A DNA stretch of 64,000 nt, from assembly GCA_963931865.1 (NCBI GenBank), contig OZ007507.1:15248450-15312449 (forward strand), in the 5' to 3' direction. This stretch comes from Axinella damicornis (taxonomy: Eukaryota > Porifera > Demospongiae > Axinellida > Axinellidae). Positions 1 to 11,056 of the stretch are shown here, piece by piece. The first letter of the stretch is position 1, and each line of letters opens with the position of its first letter. A program made the position numbers and the translations under genes. The notes below the pieces were generated by a model. The model ran no database searches. It worked only from the letters and a program-made list of their open reading frames with translations, and had not been told where the DNA came from.

Positions 1-64
1 GTGAACGTTGCAGCCGCCAACTGTGCAGGAACTGGTAGAGCAGTGTCACTGAACATCTCAGAAG
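1..64 (+). CDS. Partial exon, end of an FN3-like domain of a receptor-type gene
   Basis: The window opens inside an exon that reads in frame 1 as a strand rich in small and hydroxyl residues (VNVAAANCAGTGRAVSLNIS) and ends at 64 before a GTACAG donor, in phase 1. The pattern of alternating Val/Ala followed by N-C-A-G-T-G and a closing beta strand resembles the end of a fibronectin type III domain in invertebrate cell-surface receptors. It is followed in the same phase by sushi exons, so it probably belongs to the same extracellular receptor or complement-like protein. Only 21 codons are visible, so the domain call is an inference. Confidence 0.4.
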
Positions 65-224
65 GTACAGCACGTGTACATACACCATGGTTGCTGGCCA
101 GTGTCTGTTGTCATATATAGCTGTAGCTACTATGGTAGCTCCCTCCCATCCGTATATATTTATATACCCGATACTAGTATTGCGAGCTGAACTTAGCAGA
201 TGAGAGTTCATTCTTTTATTTCAG

Positions 225-446
225 AGCTGATTACAATAGCTCATCTCTATGATTATCCAGCTGGCTGTGGGGACCCCACCCCACCAACAAATGGTTCAGT
301 CATCAGGTTTGCGAGTGCAGCGGTAGGTTCACAGGTGATGTACAGCTGTGATCCTGGGTTTCTTCCACTGGAGCTGATGAATTCAACATGTGTACCGGAC
401 ATGGGCTGGAGCCCCAACCCAGCTGAATTTACATGCAAGGAACCAG
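225..446 (+). CDS. Sushi (CCP) domain exon, phase 1-1
   Basis: The exon lies between a good acceptor (TTCTTTTATTTCAG, ending at 224) and a GTAAGA donor at 447. A second possible acceptor ends at 260. It encodes a full complement-control (sushi) module: C-G-D-P-x-P-P-x-N-G at the start, V-M-Y-S-C-D-P-G-F in the middle, then S-T-C, and G-W-S-P-N-P with the fourth Cys near the end. Four Cys and one Trp in this order are diagnostic. Phase 1 at both ends is the usual arrangement for sushi exons and permits shuffling. Sushi modules bind proteins outside the cell. The parent protein cannot be named from this fragment. Confidence 0.8.
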
Positions 447-544
447 GTAAGAACTCACACCAGTACTCGTACTCACGATGAACTTTATAGCAACCTCAAA
501 TATATTCATTTAGCTGTGTGTTTGTATTTTTGGATTCATTCCAG

Positions 545-746
545 TCATCTGCTCTGGTGCTCCTCTACCTCCCATAAATGGTTCCATTGGAGACTATACC
601 AGCGTAGTGGAGGGGTCAATGGTGGCCTTCTTCTGTAATGAAGGGCTGATTCCAGAGGGGCGGAACACTACAACATGTGCCACTAATGTAGCTGGACCCC
701 CAATCCAGCTGATTTGGTCTGCATTGAGCCACCACCTGAGGATGAA
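545..746 (+). CDS. Second sushi domain exon with a frame break
   Basis: After a TTCCAG acceptor the exon reads I-C-S-G-A-P-L-P-P-I-N-G-S, then V-A-F-F-C-N-E-G, then T-T-T-C, which is a sushi module continuing from the preceding exon in phase 1. Near 690-700 the frame is lost: the expected W-x-P-N-P-A and final Cys (TGG ACC CCC AAT CCA at about 693-707, then GTC TGC ATT GAG) are present but in another frame. One missing base upstream of the TGG codon would account for this. A donor-like GTTTAG begins at 747. Either the gene is broken here or the assembly has an error. Downstream exons of this gene were not found in the window. Confidence 0.6.
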
Positions 747-808
747 GTTTAGTATCCACAAATGCATACCTGCACGTGCATGTGCTCTATCCTTTTCAGA
801 CTCATGTG

Positions 809-861
809 TAGTCTCGGTACCAGACCCTCCTCCTGCGTGCGAGGGTCTGGTACTGAGACTA
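809..861. mobile_element. 53-bp foldback MITE, TAGTCTC family
   Basis: The element is almost entirely a hairpin. The left arm TAGTCTCGGTACCAGACCC is mirrored by GGGTCTGGTACTGAGACTA around a short loop. The 9 bases on each side (ACTCATGTG at 800-808 and ACCCAGGTG at 862-870) agree at 7 of 9 positions, in line with a worn 9-base target duplication. It belongs with the TAGCCTCGTTCCCAGGC family found elsewhere in the window (22202, 24659, 26229, 38413, 51355). Confidence 0.65.
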
Positions 862-869
862 ACCCAGGT

Positions 870-3500
870 GGAGCTGACATACACTGAAGTACTAGTGTAT
901 ACAGCTCTATAGTAGTGTACTCTTCATGATGGTTTTCTGTAAGAATACAATGCCAGAGTCGCTTAGCTCTACCCTGAAATGAGTAGGCATCCTTTGGAGG
1001 GGATGCAATGCCGTCGGTCCCCGGGGACTAAATTGGTTTAAATAGGCTCTGCCCTCTCCAGGCCCTCAAAAGTTTGCTTGCAGTAGCGCTGATTCTGTAT
1101 CTGTCTTTCTGAGATGACAGGACTCTTACATTCATGCTATATATAGCAGGATGAAATTGTTATTTGCTGGCAGTAGAATGCTAGAATTGCCCACATCCTA
1201 ACAGATCTGAGATTAGGTACAATGTCTTGCTACATTATGTTGATGTATGTAGCTAGGTCTACTCTCTTTTCCTAATTTATGATTCAAATCGCTTAATTAA
1301 AACCATCGGCAAAACTTCCCAGTATACAGTATTCTACTTTCATTCAGCATTTTCCTACCCATATCAAGATTGCATCCAATGCCATCCATCCTCTGTTTCC
1401 TCCCTGCATGCAGCTGATATGATGTCGGTAAACAGGTCATAGGTAAATCTACATCAGAATGTCTGCTATGGTCCCATTACAGGTTTCCAGGTGCCAGTGT
1501 ATGCTGATAGAAGTGTCACACATGCAGTCATGCATGCAATGATGAGATCAGAACTGAGAGTAATATGAATGGCATATGGACATGATAAACCTTTAGCATT
1601 AGTCAGAACTATTCCTTGTTACCATGTTGTTGTGATTCTATACCATGCTCAAAAATTTAGGGTGGAAGATGTGCACAAAACACTGGTTGGAAGCTAGCAA
1701 GAACGCATAAGAGGGCGTGTCTACTTATGCACGTTAGCTAGAATAGTACTATATATTGGTTTAAGGGTAGCAACCTGCATTTTGATAAAAAAATACCCAC
1801 AATTGCTGCTGTAGTCGCGTGCTATTGTTACTTATTAAGCACCTCAGTGTAGATAAGGACTGTCTCCCTTTTGTTTACGCGCGCCGTAGTAGTACCCTAG
1901 AAATGCTGGTAGAATATTAAATTATCATGGCAGTGTCATGTGACAGGCTTCCAATTTGTGGTTGCACTTGCTGGCTTCGTTATTCTGTTAGAGATTGTCC
2001 AAGACTTTGCCGTAAGCTTTCTTGAAGGCACTACGCTACTAGTTTCTTTCCGTGGGTAGGACTGCTGCGTTTCGTACACAGATGATCATGACGGTGAGAA
2101 CTAACACAGAAACCGGACGTTTTGAGCCCAAGGAACTGTTTGATACCTTGATCCTTTGATGGCAGGCATTGATGGTAAGACGCGATCTGAAATATAAACA
2201 CTGTGTAGTCTGTATGGATCGGTACCATGTAATAGTCGTCTTGACAGAGCTAAGAGCCTTGTTCGATCGTGCTAATGATGGAAGATACCTGCAGATAGAA
2301 GTCCCGGGAACTTGGCGGTACACCGCAGTGCATGATCTCCGCGTGACTTCCGGTGCTAACGGCAGCAATGGCCGCACAACTTACTTCGGCCGTCATGGTA
2401 TGACAGGCCAACGTTTTTGCCGTGGTCTGACGAATCGGGAAGGTTAACCTTTCGCAAGGTCTTCTAAAGTTATCAGAATCTACCGAGGTGCTTCTTGATA
2501 CTCCGCTTCGTTATTGAGAAACGGCAAGAAATGTAAGTTTTGTTAGAGGCCAAAAACAACAAAATTGCAGCTAAAAAAAGGTAGGAGCATGCTATAAAGA
2601 AGCACCTCGGTGAAAAGTTACATTATAAGGACTAAATACTTTCTAGCATCAGCCAGTGGGAAAAATGTTGGAAATTGCAAAACATTCCTGGAAGGGCGTG
2701 GTTTTGAGCGGCTGTTGCCTTGTCACGTGCATTGCGCTAATCAAATTAACTAGGTAAATTGAAGGTGATGAAAGTATATTTTCATATGGTACAACAATGA
2801 CTTGCATAAACACAACAGCCTTCAAGAAATCTGCATGCAAAATAGTCACTCTGTACTCTTGAAACTTGCTGTACCCAGCCCTTATCTGCACTGAGACATG
2901 CACACACTTCCCTGCATGCATACATTCTCCTATAATGGCCTGGAACGAGGCTAGTCTCTGCCATGTCAACAATTTGCTGCACACTTTGACAGTCTTTGGC
3001 AAAGATGACATCAAGTAATGTGTGCAAATTACAGTGATCAGTAGGTAGCTACAAGGCAGTACAAGCAACCTGGGAACTTATATGGATAACTGTAGTTCAG
3101 TGCAAGCTGATGGACAGTCCATTTAAGTGCATGAGAGTACGACCAAGGCATTGTTGTGAAAGGTGGGTTCAATGCTGTTGCCACCTGGTAACTAATGTCC
3201 TAAAAATTAATAGTGCATGTGCATGTGACCCACTCCACAATGATCACTGCACAACATTAATGACTGTGTAGCTAGTTGTATTGAAGTGACTGATCTGAGT
3301 ACCATGCCGGTGCACCATATCATTATATACTCTTTGTTTAAGTGCAGTAGCTAATGGTTTATAGCCATGGCCAGGGTGCAGAAGTTGCCCAGCGCAAAGT
3401 TATTTAAATTTCTGAATGAATTTCATTTGCAAAAGAATCTGGGGGGAGGGATTGTGGCATCCCTTCCTGGCCCAAGAAAGTGAACTCAGCTAACTGTACT
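870..3500. other. Non-coding stretch; TIR-like CACCTCGGT ends at 1838-2611
   Basis: No conserved protein is visible in any frame. The two overlapping open frames at 2039-2447 are short and look like nothing known to me. ACCGAGGTGCTTCTT at 2482-2496 is the perfect inverse of 2597-2611, and a related end (AAGCACCTCAGTG) occurs at about 1839. One or two worn DNA transposons with this terminal motif may lie between them. Confidence 0.4.
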
Positions 3501-3530
3501 GCTTTGGTAGCTCAGTTGGTGAAGCATTGA
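3495..3530 (+). repeat. tRNA-like SINE head fragment (A-box)
   Basis: GGTAGCTCAGTTGGTGAAGC resembles the 5' arm of a tRNA, including a pol III A-box (TAGCTCAGTTGG). The same head with the same upstream words recurs at 5700-5820. No T-arm or acceptor stem closes here; the sequence runs straight into a CT-rich tract. It is therefore a tRNA-derived SINE fragment and not a tRNA gene. Confidence 0.5.
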
Positions 3531-3532
3531 TC

Positions 3533-3780
3533 TTCCTCCTCCTCCTCCCCCTCGTCATCCTCCTCCTCCTCTGTTCCAATTCCTCCCTTTCTCTCATCCT
3601 TCTTCTATCCTCCCCCCTCCCCTACTCCTCCCCTCCCCCTCCCCTCCCCCTCCCCTGCCACTCCCCCTCCCCCTCCCCCTTCCCCCTCCCCCTCCCCCCT
3701 CCCCCCTCCCCCCTCCCCCTTCCCCCCTCCCCCTCCCCCTCCCCCCTCCCCCTCCCCCTCCCCCTCCCCCCTCCCCTCTC
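3533..3780. repeat. Polypyrimidine tract, (CCCCTCC)n-like
   Basis: About 250 bases are almost pure C and T on the + strand, starting as (CTC)n and becoming CCCCTCCCCCT repeats with varying C-run lengths. The proline/serine/leucine and glycine/arginine open frames across it are products of base composition. A mirror-symmetric homopurine-homopyrimidine tract of this length can form triplex (H-DNA) structures and hinders polymerases. Confidence 0.9.
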
Positions 3781-4279
3781 AACCTAGTATAAGGTAATCA
3801 TCCTACAAAAATGTGCCCTCATATGTTCTGCAGCTAGTTCTCTAGAAAATTTGATTCATTCAGGCTTGAATCTCATATGGGCACAATAAGATTATTACAG
3901 TCAAGTAATAATAAAGTTCTACTGTTGTACTGTACAAGATTGTGTGGAACAAAATGTATAAATACATGAGTTTTGTGTGGTCCATGGTTGGTTGTATTAT
4001 TTATGTGATGGACAAACAGTACGATCTGGCCTTCTTCCACTTCTTGCAGCATATATGTTAACAAAAATGTCTGAATTATGTTCTAATGTGCACAGTAAAT
4101 CAAAAAAAGAGTGCAGAAACTGGCAGGACACTTTGCAGAGTGGATAGGCTAAAAGATAATTATAACGATTGAGTCAAATTATTGAGATAAAGCCTTCTGT
4201 CATTCCCTTGCAGATGTTCAGATAGAATATCCTTGATTAAGTGAAGAGTATAATATGAATTATATGACACTTTTCATGT

Positions 4280-4480
4280 GCATGTGAAGCCCAAAAAGCT
4301 TTGTGTTGTGCACATGCAGATGGTGCATGACATTGGGTGCTCTAGCAGCTGCAGCAATATAATTTTGCTGTCCGACGGATGGCATGTACCATACAAGCAG
4401 AAAAGAACAACTTTGGGTTGCACATGCACAGATGGTTCATGACCTTGGGATGCCCTAGCAGTCGCAATGGAGTGCATTGT
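4280..4480 (+). promoter_or_regulatory. Upstream module of the secreted-protein family (copy A), partly doubled
   Basis: Words found before every better-preserved family member (TTTGGGTTG, GCACAGATGGT, CATGACCTTGGGA, CTAGCAG) occur at about 4410-4480 and again, more worn, at 4300-4370. Distance to the start codon is 60-130 bases. It may be a promoter or 5' leader, or only co-duplicated DNA. Confidence 0.4.
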
Positions 4481-4538
4481 CATATTTTTAAGCTAGCTCT
4501 CTAGCTGATCGTGCACGTGGAGGTACCACAAGGTAGAC

Positions 4539-5149
4539 ATGTGTATGTTTGCAGATCTCTTCAGTGTCCTAGTCATCACTATTGCTGCAGCACAGTCCTG
4601 TCCAGCAAATCAGATTGCCTCTGATGCTCAGATTCTTCTTTATTCCACTGTTGCAGATCGAATTTCAGCGGCTAATTTTGATACCAATCTGACATATATT
4701 ACTGACGTTTTGGGATACAGTGATGATGAGATTCAACGGGAGATTCAAAATGCACATCAATTCTTCTCTGAAAGGTTTGGCTTGGAATTCAGCCCAATGA
4801 ACTGGGCCTGCGTTTATTCCAAAATGCCACCCTACAACCAATTAGGCGGGGTGATTCAGTTAATATAACCTTTAATCGTTGGATTCTCACTGGCAACACC
4901 AGGTCGAAATGTTTTGCTGGTTACATTGGTGGATTTCTTGTCACCTTTTCAGGAGAACAGATTCTGAAAGGAACATAATATTATGGTGGAGAAGACAGAA
5001 TTGACGTTCCTAACGATAGAATTCTGTGATATGAATATGGGCACAGCAAGGACTTGTTCAGGTGGAACATGCTACTGCTGCATCCTTTCTTTGTTCATCT
5101 GGGAGTGCTGTTTTTACTTTTCCACCCAATGTCCTCACTTTTTAACTGA
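4539..5149 (+). pseudogene. Secreted-protein family copy A, broken by deletions
   Basis: The reading frame starts with a signal peptide (VLVITIAAAQSCPANQ) and matches the intact copies at 51909 and 55878 through L-G-Y-S-D-D-E-I-Q and F-F-S-E-R-F-G-L-E-F. A 13-base deletion around 4790 removes the Ser-Leu-x-Gln region and shifts the frame, giving a stop near 4868. Later parts are still recognisable in other frames (W-I-L-T-G-N-T at about 4880, the Thr-Phe-Ser-Gly-Glu-Gln block at 4948, the final F-P-P-N-V block at 5120). About 170 bases that encode the P-P-P-C-E-P segment are missing near 5038. There is no intron. It lies about 43 kb from the other copies. Confidence 0.85.
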
Positions 5150-7090
5150 TCATAATGCTGTACACAGAATAGCTAACATTCCTAACAAATATAGTGTGTT
5201 CCACTCCATACTGTTAACACAGTGTTATTTGTACTGACGTTACAGACCTGCATGTGTGCCATGCCATGCGACTGCCATCATTACTCCTTTTGTAGAGCAG
5301 TGGCTATAGTATTAGTAATTTCAGACGTTCAAACTTCTATATATATATTATGAAGTGCTGGCACATACTATCACCAAACATCAGTGTCTATAGACTAAAG
5401 AAAATGTTTAGTGTGAATTTTCAATGGTAACCATTGGTGATTGCGACTTGAAACTAGAGCTACAGAAGTTACGCTCGTTTCCAATTTTTCCCATACAAAT
5501 TCCAATTGAATAGAAAATAAAAATAACAAAGTTTGTGCTGAACCAATTCGCATGATGACGGTTTTTACATGAGAGGAACCACCAGGACACATAACGGTGT
5601 GGATTGGTAGTTTGTGGCTGAAGTCGGTACAGAGAGCTTCAATGTTCAATCTTACAGAATCGCTCAGCCCCCCTCCCCACTTCCAGACACATTTTGTCAA
5701 AAAAAATCTCTAAAATGAGTTTTGGATTTGAACTCAGCCAACTCTGCTGCTTTGGTAGCTCAGTTGGAGGATAACAGTCCATCGCCCAGCTTTTAATCCT
5801 GGGAATGAGGCTAGCATAAGGTAGCTCTAAGTAACGCACATGCACTACACCCATGCTGCACACAGATCGATCATCACTGTACTGTAGGCTAATAATGTTG
5901 CCATGGTGGTCCAAATTGAGTATTAACTGCAACAAAGTTTCTTGTCCATAATATACCGACATTCATGGTCAGAGGAGATCATGCATAGCTAGACCATAGA
6001 TAATAAACACTCTGCATAGACATGCTTTTACAGCTCAAAACAGTATAGCTATAATACATGACGTTGTGTATTTCCAGCTGCTGAAATATAATTATTTGAT
6101 GACTATAGCTAGGGAGTTGCCATGGTAACAGACAACTCCGAATTGATCTCCTCTGATCTTCTGAATCACTGTTCTATATGCACACCAGGACTGCCTCATG
6201 CAAGCTCAATATGCCTTCCTCATATGGAAGCGCAGAGCTTAGAACTTCCATAATTATAAGGAAGGCACTGAGCTGAGGTCTTATACATGGCAAAAGAATT
6301 CTACAAAATACACAGTACCCACATAGCAAAGAATGGAGTGGAGCATTTCTATAATATTGTTATGAGAGTATTGGAAGGGTTTTAGGGGTGTACATAGATT
6401 CAGACCTTCCTAGCATCACAGAAGGCATGTCTGCTACAACTTGATGGAAGAGAGGAGACTTTCTAGGTTAAGCAAGTTGGTATGCATGCAGTAAGATATT
6501 CCGATCCTTTTTCATCCAGTAACTAAGCAGAGAGTATAATGCTACTGTGGTACAATGTACCTTACTGGTCTATTCGTAATGACTGTGGAGATAAATATGC
6601 ATGTGAAGATTCACCCCTAGCCATATATTTCCTCTACATGTAGCTACCATGTCATTCCAGGGTCTCCCAGAGGTGGGAAGGGCCTGCATGGTGAGTCTAG
6701 TTTGATCACGAATCAGCCAATAGTGTTTCATACAATGTGTTTGATTGCATTTCTGGATTAATTGCAGCAATAATTATGTCCTAATATGATGAAATATTTT
6801 GTCCACAACAACAACAACAATGAAATTCATGCAATGCCAGGATCTTACAAGGGGACCTGTTTCTTTGCATGAACGTAACTAGTGCTGTATTATTTGGACA
6901 GCCCCACAAATTGTGAGGGTCTTAGCAGTGCCAAACATGCAGCAGTATTATCGCCTATGTAGATGAATCAGCAAGTGGATGACATTGTACTGTTCTTTAT
7001 ATGACTGTATCACTGGCCACCATCGGACCACTGCTGGAGGATCTGCATGGGTAGAATGAATCAAGCATAGTAGTGGCAGGTGGCATGGCT
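5150..7090. other. Non-coding stretch with a tRNA-like SINE fragment at 5700-5820
   Basis: No conserved protein is visible. At 5745-5775 GCTTTGGTAGCTCAGTTGG is the same tRNA-like A-box head as at 3495, followed by ATCCTGGGA about where a T-arm would lie. The open frames on the minus strand at 5395-5962 read through this repeat and are unlikely to be genes. A short (ACA)n run lies near 6807-6820. Confidence 0.4.
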
Positions 7091-7095
7091 GGAGA

Positions 7096-7158
7096 CAAGA
7101 GTGCATGATGACATCATCATCATTGAGACAATGATGATGATGTCATCCTGCACTCTTG
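7096..7158. repeat. Near-perfect hairpin, 30-bp arms, 3-nt loop
   Basis: The arm CAAGAGTGCATGATGACATC...ATTG is repeated inverted after only three bases, with a single mismatch in 30 pairs. The inner half is (ATG)n-like. A stem of this length with almost no loop does not resemble animal microRNA precursors, which have larger loops, and fits a foldback or replication-derived palindrome. Confidence 0.75.
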
Positions 7159-7300
7159 CATGCTGGGGAACAGAGTACACTTGCACCTCATTCCGTTCAT
7201 TGTTGTCCTATGCTATTAATAAACTCAACATTCCACAGTCACAATAATAGAGATTCTTTCGATCTCCCTGATCCCTACTCCACAAGATATTACCCTTGCT

Positions 7301-7401
7301 TAGCCTCCTGGGCTATATAGATTATATTGTGAACAATTTGGACGTGCTAACACCATTGGTGTGAGCTAACAAGTCCTAGCTGCGAAGCAGCTGGGAGGCT
7401 A
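7301..7401. mobile_element. Possible small TAGCCTC-type inverted-repeat element
   Basis: TAGCCTCCTGGGC at the left and GCTGGGAGGCTA at the right form ends like those of the 9-base-duplication MITE family, with an inner partial palindrome. The flanking 9 bases do not match, so this is either old or only similar by chance. Confidence 0.35.
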
Positions 7402-8053
7402 GCTATAGCCGCTGTCACAGTGTCACATGCAATGTCACTTCTAGATTATGCTGCTGAGCTGTCACATTGGCAGTGTGTTCATTGTGACAATTTACATGGT
7501 AAACACATGCAATGCATTAATGGCTGCACTCTGTATGTTCCCCCTTTCAGCCCATGTCAGTTCTGTGCCTTTAACCCAACAAATCAGTCAATGAAGATTC
7601 ACTCCAACTTTTGGCCACTATGATAGTATATATCATGCAGTAAGATGATGTGCTGCAGCTGGCTAATTGTGCTTTTACAGCTCTAATTACTAGTACATGT
7701 GATATGTGTATCCTCCTCTTGGTCATATGCACTTACTGCAACTTTCTCTCCTTTGAAATAGTGTTACATACATGCCATTTTGGCAATGAATTTTGGAGTG
7801 GCAGTACTGCTTTGAAAATAAAAGAACCTGGAATAAAAATTACCTAAAGCAACGGTCCGTCCTTCTTTGAGAAAAAAAACTTGAATACCTAGCAGCCTGT
7901 CCCAAGGAGTGCGAAAGAAATAGGTCTATAGTGCCATCAATGAAATCGAACGACCACAAAATGAATGTACAAAATTCCACGGTCGAAGTATAGTATAGCT
8001 ATGTAGCTGTATGCAGGGTTTTCTGAATGTGGAAATGGCTATGATTACTAGTC

Positions 8054-8445
8054 AGGGTTCTATCTACGGGGGGGGGGGGGGGGGGGGGGGGGAGATTCTC
8101 CCCCAAACACCTGTGTGCTTTGTACTGTGAAAAGTGTCCACTTGAGTGTCTTCTTCACACTTATGTCATTTTTTTTTGCCATGAGCTAGCCAAATTAATA
8201 TGAAGGCTGTATAAAATGATCCTATGACTCTCACATGCATACACACTGGACATTTCCATACTATGACTTAAAAATTTTCTCAGAGTGCCTCAGAATCACT
8301 CTCAGAAGGTTCAGAAGGCCCAGAAGGCTCAAAAGGGCAGACCCCCCTAAAATTGCGGCCTATGGCCGCAGTCCCCGCCCACCATGATTCTCAAGATCTT
8401 CTCCCCATGCCTCCCATGCAAACTCAAAATCCTAGATAGAACCCT
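8054..8445. mobile_element. MITE with 13-bp perfect TIRs and a poly-G tract
   Basis: AGGGTTCTATCTA at 8054-8066 is the exact inverse of TAGATAGAACCCT at 8433-8445, giving an element of about 392 bases. A run of more than 20 G follows the left end, and C-rich words (CCCCCCTAAAATTG) occur inside near the right. It encodes no transposase. I could not find a convincing target duplication. Confidence 0.6.
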
Positions 8446-8519
8446 ACAAAGTCCTGGAGCTTTGCTTAGATCTTCTACACCTTCGGTGGAGCTTCGTTTG
8501 CCTTGTTAAACGCTGATTT

Positions 8520-8745
8520 AAGTGGGTATAGGGGCAGGATAGCGGTGCAGGTAGATGCAGTGGGTAGGGGTTAGGTCTACTAGTGTAGTGGGTAGGGGTA
8601 TAGGAGAGTGTAGTGGGTAGTATAGTGTAGTGGCCGCGGGTAGGGTAGTGCAGTGTGTAGGCAGCGGGTAGGTTAGTGTATAACGTCATGTAGCAGGTAT
8701 GTAGCACGTAGTGGGTAGGGGAAGGGTAGTGTAGTGGTAGGGCAG
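8520..8745. repeat. Degenerate minisatellite, GTAGTGGGTAGGG-like units
   Basis: Short G/T/A units built from GTAGTG and GGGTAGGG repeat over about 225 bases with many variants. The open frames here on the minus strand (Tyr/Thr/Leu/Pro-rich) are composition artefacts. Confidence 0.7.
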
Positions 8746-9544
8746 TGTATCTAGGTAGCTTAGATTCTTTGATGTATTGGACCTGAAAACTTTCACTAGT
8801 TCAAGCAGTTGACTTTCGCTGACAGGAATTTGACAGCGATGATCAAATTTCAGACCGTTATCACAAGACAAATGTAAAATACAAAGCAGGGAATTCATGT
8901 TCATCGAGGCTATCCAGTTGCGTGCTTTCTCTCTGGAGTAGCTCCTGATTTGTTGCCATGGCAACCATACTCTGCTGAATAGTTGTCTTTCACACCGTGA
9001 ATGGTAACACCGAGACAAACAGAGTGCGAAATAATTGAAGTGCAGAACTCAATGTTTTACGTACGTACATATGACCACTGACCTCTTCTTCCTGATTCTT
9101 GCAGTCCTCCTTCCACCCATCCTCTTCACCCGGGGCCTTACTCTTTCTCCCCCTAGCTTTTTTTTTCCTCCCCCTCTGACTTGTTCTTTCCTTTCTTCTT
9201 TCCATTCTTCTCTCCTCTTCTCTAAAAAATGCTGGCCAGTCAAAGCTCCGGAGGACAGCCACATTTTCAACTACAGCAAGAGAGTTGTATGTGTGTAATA
9301 CATGGGGTTAATCCACTTACACTCTGAAGTTGGGTTCATGCCAGGAATTGGTCATCTTGGGCGAATTTCTTAGGACAGTTCAGCTGCCTGAGCTGTCACA
9401 ACTGTCGTGGCTGATACTGGAAATGACCACACTACTAGGTAACTGTTGACAAAAAAAGTAGCCTATAATTATTATGAGTGGGTAATAACAATGACATTGT
9501 GATTACAGAATTGCTAAGCAGTTTTGAAGCTGTTAACAATAGCA

Positions 9545-11056
9545 GTTGTCGTCAGTGACCATGGATACAGGTGGCCAAGTTACAACTTAGCCATCTACTA
9601 TGTAAGTCACTTAATTAGTTTTTCTTGTCATTAAAATTTACATACCTCCTGCAATATCCACTCTTGCAGCTCTTAGCTGTAGCAATAACTAGCAGCATTG
9701 CTCGTTCCCAGGCCTACCCTGTTGTTTTTTCTTCAATTGACAATAATACATGGAATTGGAATAGCAGCAAAACACGGTATCATTCATCACATGATGATGT
9801 CAGGTGGAGTAAGGGGATTGGTGTCCAACCGTAAGTCAATACGCTGAACGTTTGAAGTCTTGACTAGCCGCAGAGCGCTCAAACCTAGCCGACTGGATGA
9901 TGAACTGATCCATGACATGGTGAACAAACTATGGCCTCTGGCCCCCCCCGCCATCCCCCCACCCCTGATGCCTGATGTTACTAATGCCTTCCCGTTTTTC
10001 ACAACTGTTCCAATTTCTGTCACAGCAAACTGAAGAACAAACAATGGAGGTAGGCCTGGTGGAGGCTACAATGAAATGTATCTCATGCAGATCACACAAT
10101 GACACACTGTCATTCAGAACGTACATGCACCACCATTCATACTTACCGGGGTGTGTATCCCCCCTCACATGCATGTGCATGCATACCCACATACCTACCC
10201 ACACACAAGCACACCTTAGATTTCTGCACAGGAACATATATTGATGCTGCTTGGTAGTCTGACTTTGTATACAGTCTGACTTGGTGTAGTCTGACTCTCG
10301 ACAAAATGTACAGTCCAATAAGCTGCATACACAGATTGTGCTGAAAATGCAGTCATGTTCAGCTACAAAGGTTTCCGGATACAGTAATGCTATAATTTTT
10401 GCCAAGTTTAGGCTAAATTGAGATCTTATATGTAGCTACGTATTTTGTGATTTTAGCCCCTCCCCCATTTATTACCAATGTTGTACCACCACTTCACTCT
10501 ATTGTCTGCTTTGGAGGTTGACACCGCACCACCTACACAACTTCCCAGTGAGGACACTGCAATCTGGACCACCTTACTCTTGTTACGATACATTCACAAG
10601 GCTGTGGAAATGTCCATCTACTGTCAGGGGACAGCTCACCAATGCTCACTGGTCAGTTGTGAGTTGTGTTCGTTATAACCATACCTACCATAGAGGCACT
10701 CCCATAAATCGATGCCGTAAGTACTCGCAAGGTCCGCAAAAGTAAAGTACTGACACACACAAAATATTGTAGCATTACAGTATACTACCCTATTTCCAAG
10801 GTATGTAGTGTCCATAACTGCACTATATAGCTTATACAAGACTAGTTAAGAACACAACACTATGAATACCAAAGTTAAGCTCAGATTGATCACTCTTGTC
10901 AACAGCTACTGAGTTGTGGTCAGCCTATTATAAATATTCAACAGCACACTAGTGACACTACAGTTTCAGTAGTGGCAGCTCAGGCTTATGGAATTTATAA
11001 TTATGTGAACATTATTTTAGGAAACTCAGCATGCCCGAGATGACTGGTGCCCAACA
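9545..11056 (+). CDS. Possible spliced gene for a small cysteine-containing secreted protein
   Basis: This is a tentative model. Candidate exons: one ending at 9602 (reads H-G-Y-R-W-P-S-Y-N-L-A-I-Y-Y, donor GTAAGT); 9670-9830 (after CTCTTGCAG, donor GTAAGT); 10025-10048 (after TTTCTGTCACAG, donor GTAGGC); 10517-10719 (donor GTAAGT); and a last piece from about 11022 that stops at TGA near 11048. Phases join without a break (0, 2, 2, 1). The 10517 exon reads G-P-P-Y-S-C-Y-D-T-F and H-W-S-V-V-S-C-V-R-Y, with conserved-looking Cys and Trp. No start codon was fixed and I do not recognise the family. The last exon overlaps a sequence repeated at 26.05 kb, which weakens it. Confidence 0.3.

Noticed and set aside
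2031..2447. Overlapping open frames of 65 to 112 codons on both strands
   Set aside because: No recognisable motif or splice-linked exons; they lie between inverted CACCTCGGT words and are probably element debris.
3527..3787. Open frames of Pro/Leu/Ser (+) and Gly/Arg (-) over the CT-rich tract
   Set aside because: Produced by simple-sequence composition; no motif, start context or neighbours support a gene.
8444..9298. Overlapping minus and plus open frames rich in Tyr/Pro or Arg/Lys/Glu
   Set aside because: They cover a minisatellite and a CT-rich tract and show no conserved protein features.
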